Assembly: GCF_000855665.1 (NCBI RefSeq)
Contig: NZ_JXSS01000017.1
Coordinates: 1-33,596, forward strand
DNA: 33,596 nucleotides
Origin: Lysobacter sp. A03
GTDB lineage: Bacteria > Pseudomonadota > Gammaproteobacteria > Xanthomonadales > Xanthomonadaceae
Reading direction: 5' to 3'
The notes below the pieces were generated by a model. It made no database searches and was not told the DNA's origin. It saw only the letters and a program-made list of their open reading frames with translations. How positions within the stretch are numbered: position 1 is the first letter of the stretch; each line of letters opens with the position of its first letter. Positions 31,642 to 33,596 of the stretch are shown here, piece after piece. A program made the translations under genes and the position numbers.

Positions 31642-33596
31642 ATGAAGCCGATCCGCGCCGTGCTCGCCCTTAGCATCGCCGTTGCCGTCCTCGGCCTGGC
31701 CGCCTGCGAGAAATCGCCCACGCCCGAACCCTCCACGCCGGGAACCGTCGGCACCGCGCCGACCAACGAGACGGCCGACCAGTTCATCGCCCGCATCAAC
31801 AACGATTGGAAGGCGATGCAGCCGGAGCTGACCAAGCCGCAGTGGCTGTCCAGCACCTACATCAACGATGACACCGAATTCCTCGCGGCCAAGTCCAACG
31901 AGCACTACCTCTCACAACTGAACCAGTGGATCGAGCAGGCCAAGGGTTTCGAGGGCCAGCAGATGACGCCGGAGACGGCGCGCGCGATCCAGTTGCTGAA
32001 GCTGTCCACGTCCATGCCTGCCCCCAGCGACCCGGCCAAGCTCGCCGAACTGGCCGGCATCGCCGGCAAGATGGAAGGTGCCTACGGGTCCGGCGAGTAC
32101 TGCAAGGGCGAGGGCGATGCGCGCAGCTGCCGCCAACTGGGCGAGCTGGAAGATGTCCTGCGTACCAGCCGCGACTACAACGCGCAGCTGGACGCCTGGC
32201 GCGGCTGGCACACGATCGCCCAGCCGATGCGCAAGGATTACGTGCGTTTCGTCGAGTTGGTCAATGAAGGCGCGGGCGACATGGGATTCGCCGATGCCGG
32301 CGAGATGTGGCGATCGGGCTATGACATGAGCCCGGTCGAGCTGGCCGCCGAAACCGACCGCCTGTGGGGCCAGGTCAAACCGCTCTACGAGCAATTGCAC
32401 TGCTACGCACGCACCCGCCTGGACGCGAAGTACGGCAAGGACAAGGGCGAGGTCGCCGGCGGCATGCTGCCCGCGCACCTGATGGGCAACATGTGGCAGC
32501 AGGACTGGGGCAACCTGTGGGACGTGCTGGTGCCGTATGAGAACGCCGGCTCGATGGACATCACCGGCGCGCTGGAAGCACGTTACGACGAGATCCACCG
32601 GCAAAAGCTTGCCCAGAACTCGACCGACCGCAGCCCAGCGCACCTTGCCCAGTTGGAGGTGGAAGCAAGGGACGCCTCGGCGCGGCAGATGACCAAGCGG
32701 GCCGAGGACTTCTACCTCTCGCTGGGGATGGCCAAGCTGCCCGACAGCTACTGGCAGCGCACCCAGTTCATCAAGCCGCGCGACCGCAACGTGGTCTGCC
32801 ACGCCAGCGCGTGGGACATGGACATGAAGGGCGACGTGCGCACCAAGATGTGCATCAAGCCCAACGAGGAAGAGTTCACCACCATCTACCACGAGCTGGG
32901 CCACGTGTATTACTACATGGCCTACAACGACCAGCCGCCGCTGTTCCAGACCGGGGCCCACGACGGCTTCCACGAAGCCATCGGCGACACGATCGTGCTG
33001 GCCATGACCCCGAAGTACCTGGAGTCGATCGGCCTGGCCAGCGCCCAGCAGCAGAGCGAGGAAGCGCTGATCAACGCGCAGATGCGCATGGCCCTGGCCA
33101 AGGTGTCCTTCCTCCCGTTCGGCCTGATGATCGATCGCTGGCGCTGGGGCGTTTTCGACGGCTCCATCCAGCCAGACCAGTACAACAAGGCGTGGTGGGA
33201 CCTGAAGGCCAAATACCAGGGCGTGGCGCCGGTGGAGGCGCGCGGCGAGGAGTTCTTCGATCCGGGCGCCAAGTACCACGTGCCGGGCAACACGCCGTAC
33301 ACCCGCTATTTCCTCTCGCACGTGCTGCAGTTCCAGTTCTACAAGTCGCTGTGCGAAGCGGCTGGGCATACCGGGCCGCTCAACGAATGCAGCTTCTACG
33401 GCAACAAGGCCGCCGGCGGGAAACTGCAGGCGATGCTGGCCAAGGGCTCGAGCCAGCCCTGGCAGCAGACGATGCAGGAGCTGACCGGCGGGGGAACCAA
33501 GGGAGCCCGCGCGGGGGTGCGGGAGCGCGCCCCGGTGCGGCAGTGGCTGCAGGAGAAGAACGACGGCCAGACCGGCGGCGGGCGGGCGCGCGCGGG
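31642..33596 (+). CDS. Peptidase family M2 (ACE-like) lipoprotein, 3'-incomplete
   Basis: At least 651 residues, open to the window's end. It has a signal peptide with lipobox LAAC, then a helical zinc metallopeptidase of the angiotensin-converting enzyme family, a dipeptidyl carboxypeptidase. The zinc site is HELGH at 417-421 with the third ligand Glu445 in HEAIGDT, 28 residues after the first His, the same spacing as in ACE. VVCHASAWDMDM, the preceding LGMAKLPDSYWQ, PYTRYFLSHVLQFQFYKSLC and SFYGNKAAGGKLQAML are further family hallmarks. From about 33480 the sequence becomes very G/C-rich and the expected C-terminal pattern before QWLQEKNDGQT is lost. The gene probably ends shortly past the window. 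The physiological substrate is unknown. Confidence 0.93.
   Translation, partial: MKPIRAVLALSIAVAVLGLAACEKSPTPEPSTPGTVGTAPTNETADQFIARINNDWKAMQPELTKPQWLSSTYINDDTEFLAAKSNEHYLSQLNQWIEQAKGFEGQQMTPETARAIQLLKLSTSMPAPSDPAKLAELAGIAGKMEGAYGSGEYCKGEGDARSCRQLGELEDVLRTSRDYNAQLDAWRGWHTIAQPMRKDYVRFVELVNEGAGDMGFADAGEMWRSGYDMSPVELAAETDRLWGQVKPLYEQLHCYARTRLDAKYGKDKGEVAGGMLPAHLMGNMWQQDWGNLWDVLVPYENAGSMDITGALEARYDEIHRQKLAQNSTDRSPAHLAQLEVEARDASARQMTKRAEDFYLSLGMAKLPDSYWQRTQFIKPRDRNVVCHASAWDMDMKGDVRTKMCIKPNEEEFTTIYHELGHVYYYMAYNDQPPLFQTGAHDGFHEAIGDTIVLAMTPKYLESIGLASAQQQSEEALINAQMRMALAKVSFLPFGLMIDRWRWGVFDGSIQPDQYNKAWWDLKAKYQGVAPVEARGEEFFDPGAKYHVPGNTPYTRYFLSHVLQFQFYKSLCEAAGHTGPLNECSFYGNKAAGGKLQAMLAKGSSQPWQQTMQELTGGGTKGARAGVRERAPVRQWLQEKNDGQTGGGRARA

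Noticed and set aside
31912-33369. A 485-codon minus-strand open frame
   Set aside because: Antisense to the M2 peptidase, whose zinc site and family motifs are clear.

Overview
This window looks like a piece of chromosome from a high-GC gammaproteobacterium of the Xanthomonadaceae/Lysobacteraceae (Lysobacter, Luteimonas or Thermomonas type). The basis is strongly GC-biased third codon positions, the general resemblance of the recognised proteins to Xanthomonas-group families, and the gene content: minCDE, rlmKL, purT, bpt, a DUF2007-type protein, a family M2 peptidase and a Zur/ZnuD pair. The genus is an inference. I see no prophage, insertion sequence, CRISPR array, rRNA or tRNA. Coding density is very high, and no gap between genes exceeds about 170 bp.

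Layout. (1) 1-2611: an incomplete hutI preceded by an inverted, diverged copy of part of itself (probably a chimeric contig end), a secreted M19 dipeptidase, and a small ribosomal protein bTHX with a Lys/Ala-rich tail. (2) 2747-6002: a zinc locus. A MerC-domain membrane protein and a ZnuD-like TonB-dependent receptor diverge from one shared Zur-box-like palindrome, and a Zur/Fur-family repressor gene lies convergent to the receptor. (3) 6055-9586: gltX and an OmpR-type two-component pair, all on the minus strand. (4) 9744-15062: rlmKL with a translationally coupled small esterase, an AmpD-like amidase, a TesB-like thioesterase and a DUF2007/transmembrane protein. (5) 15069-20880: a six-EF-hand secreted protein, bpt coupled to an EEP-fold lipoprotein, a Lys-Pro-repeat protein downstream of purT, and a propeller-like lipoprotein. 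(6) 20989-23659: a compact four-gene operon (SPFH membrane protein, 58-aa ribbon-helix-helix protein, 59-aa DUF4177 protein, exported alpha/beta hydrolase) preceded by two 8-bp palindromes 11 bp apart. (7) 23720-28218: an M15 carboxypeptidase, a DUF423 membrane protein, an SRPBCC protein with a strong terminator, and a LuxR-type two-component pair. (8) 28389-33596: a GNAT acetyltransferase coupled to minC, then minD, minE, an HExxH-containing protein, and an M2 peptidase lipoprotein running off the right end.

The two most rewarding parts are the zinc locus and the SPFH operon. In the zinc locus, sensor, receptor, a likely inner-membrane partner and operator are all visible. In the SPFH operon, the small DNA-binding protein is a natural candidate to bind the tandem palindromes and so control its own operon. 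Both contig ends look unreliable: the left carries the inverted hutI fragment, and the right becomes almost pure G/C while the M2 protein loses its expected C-terminal pattern.
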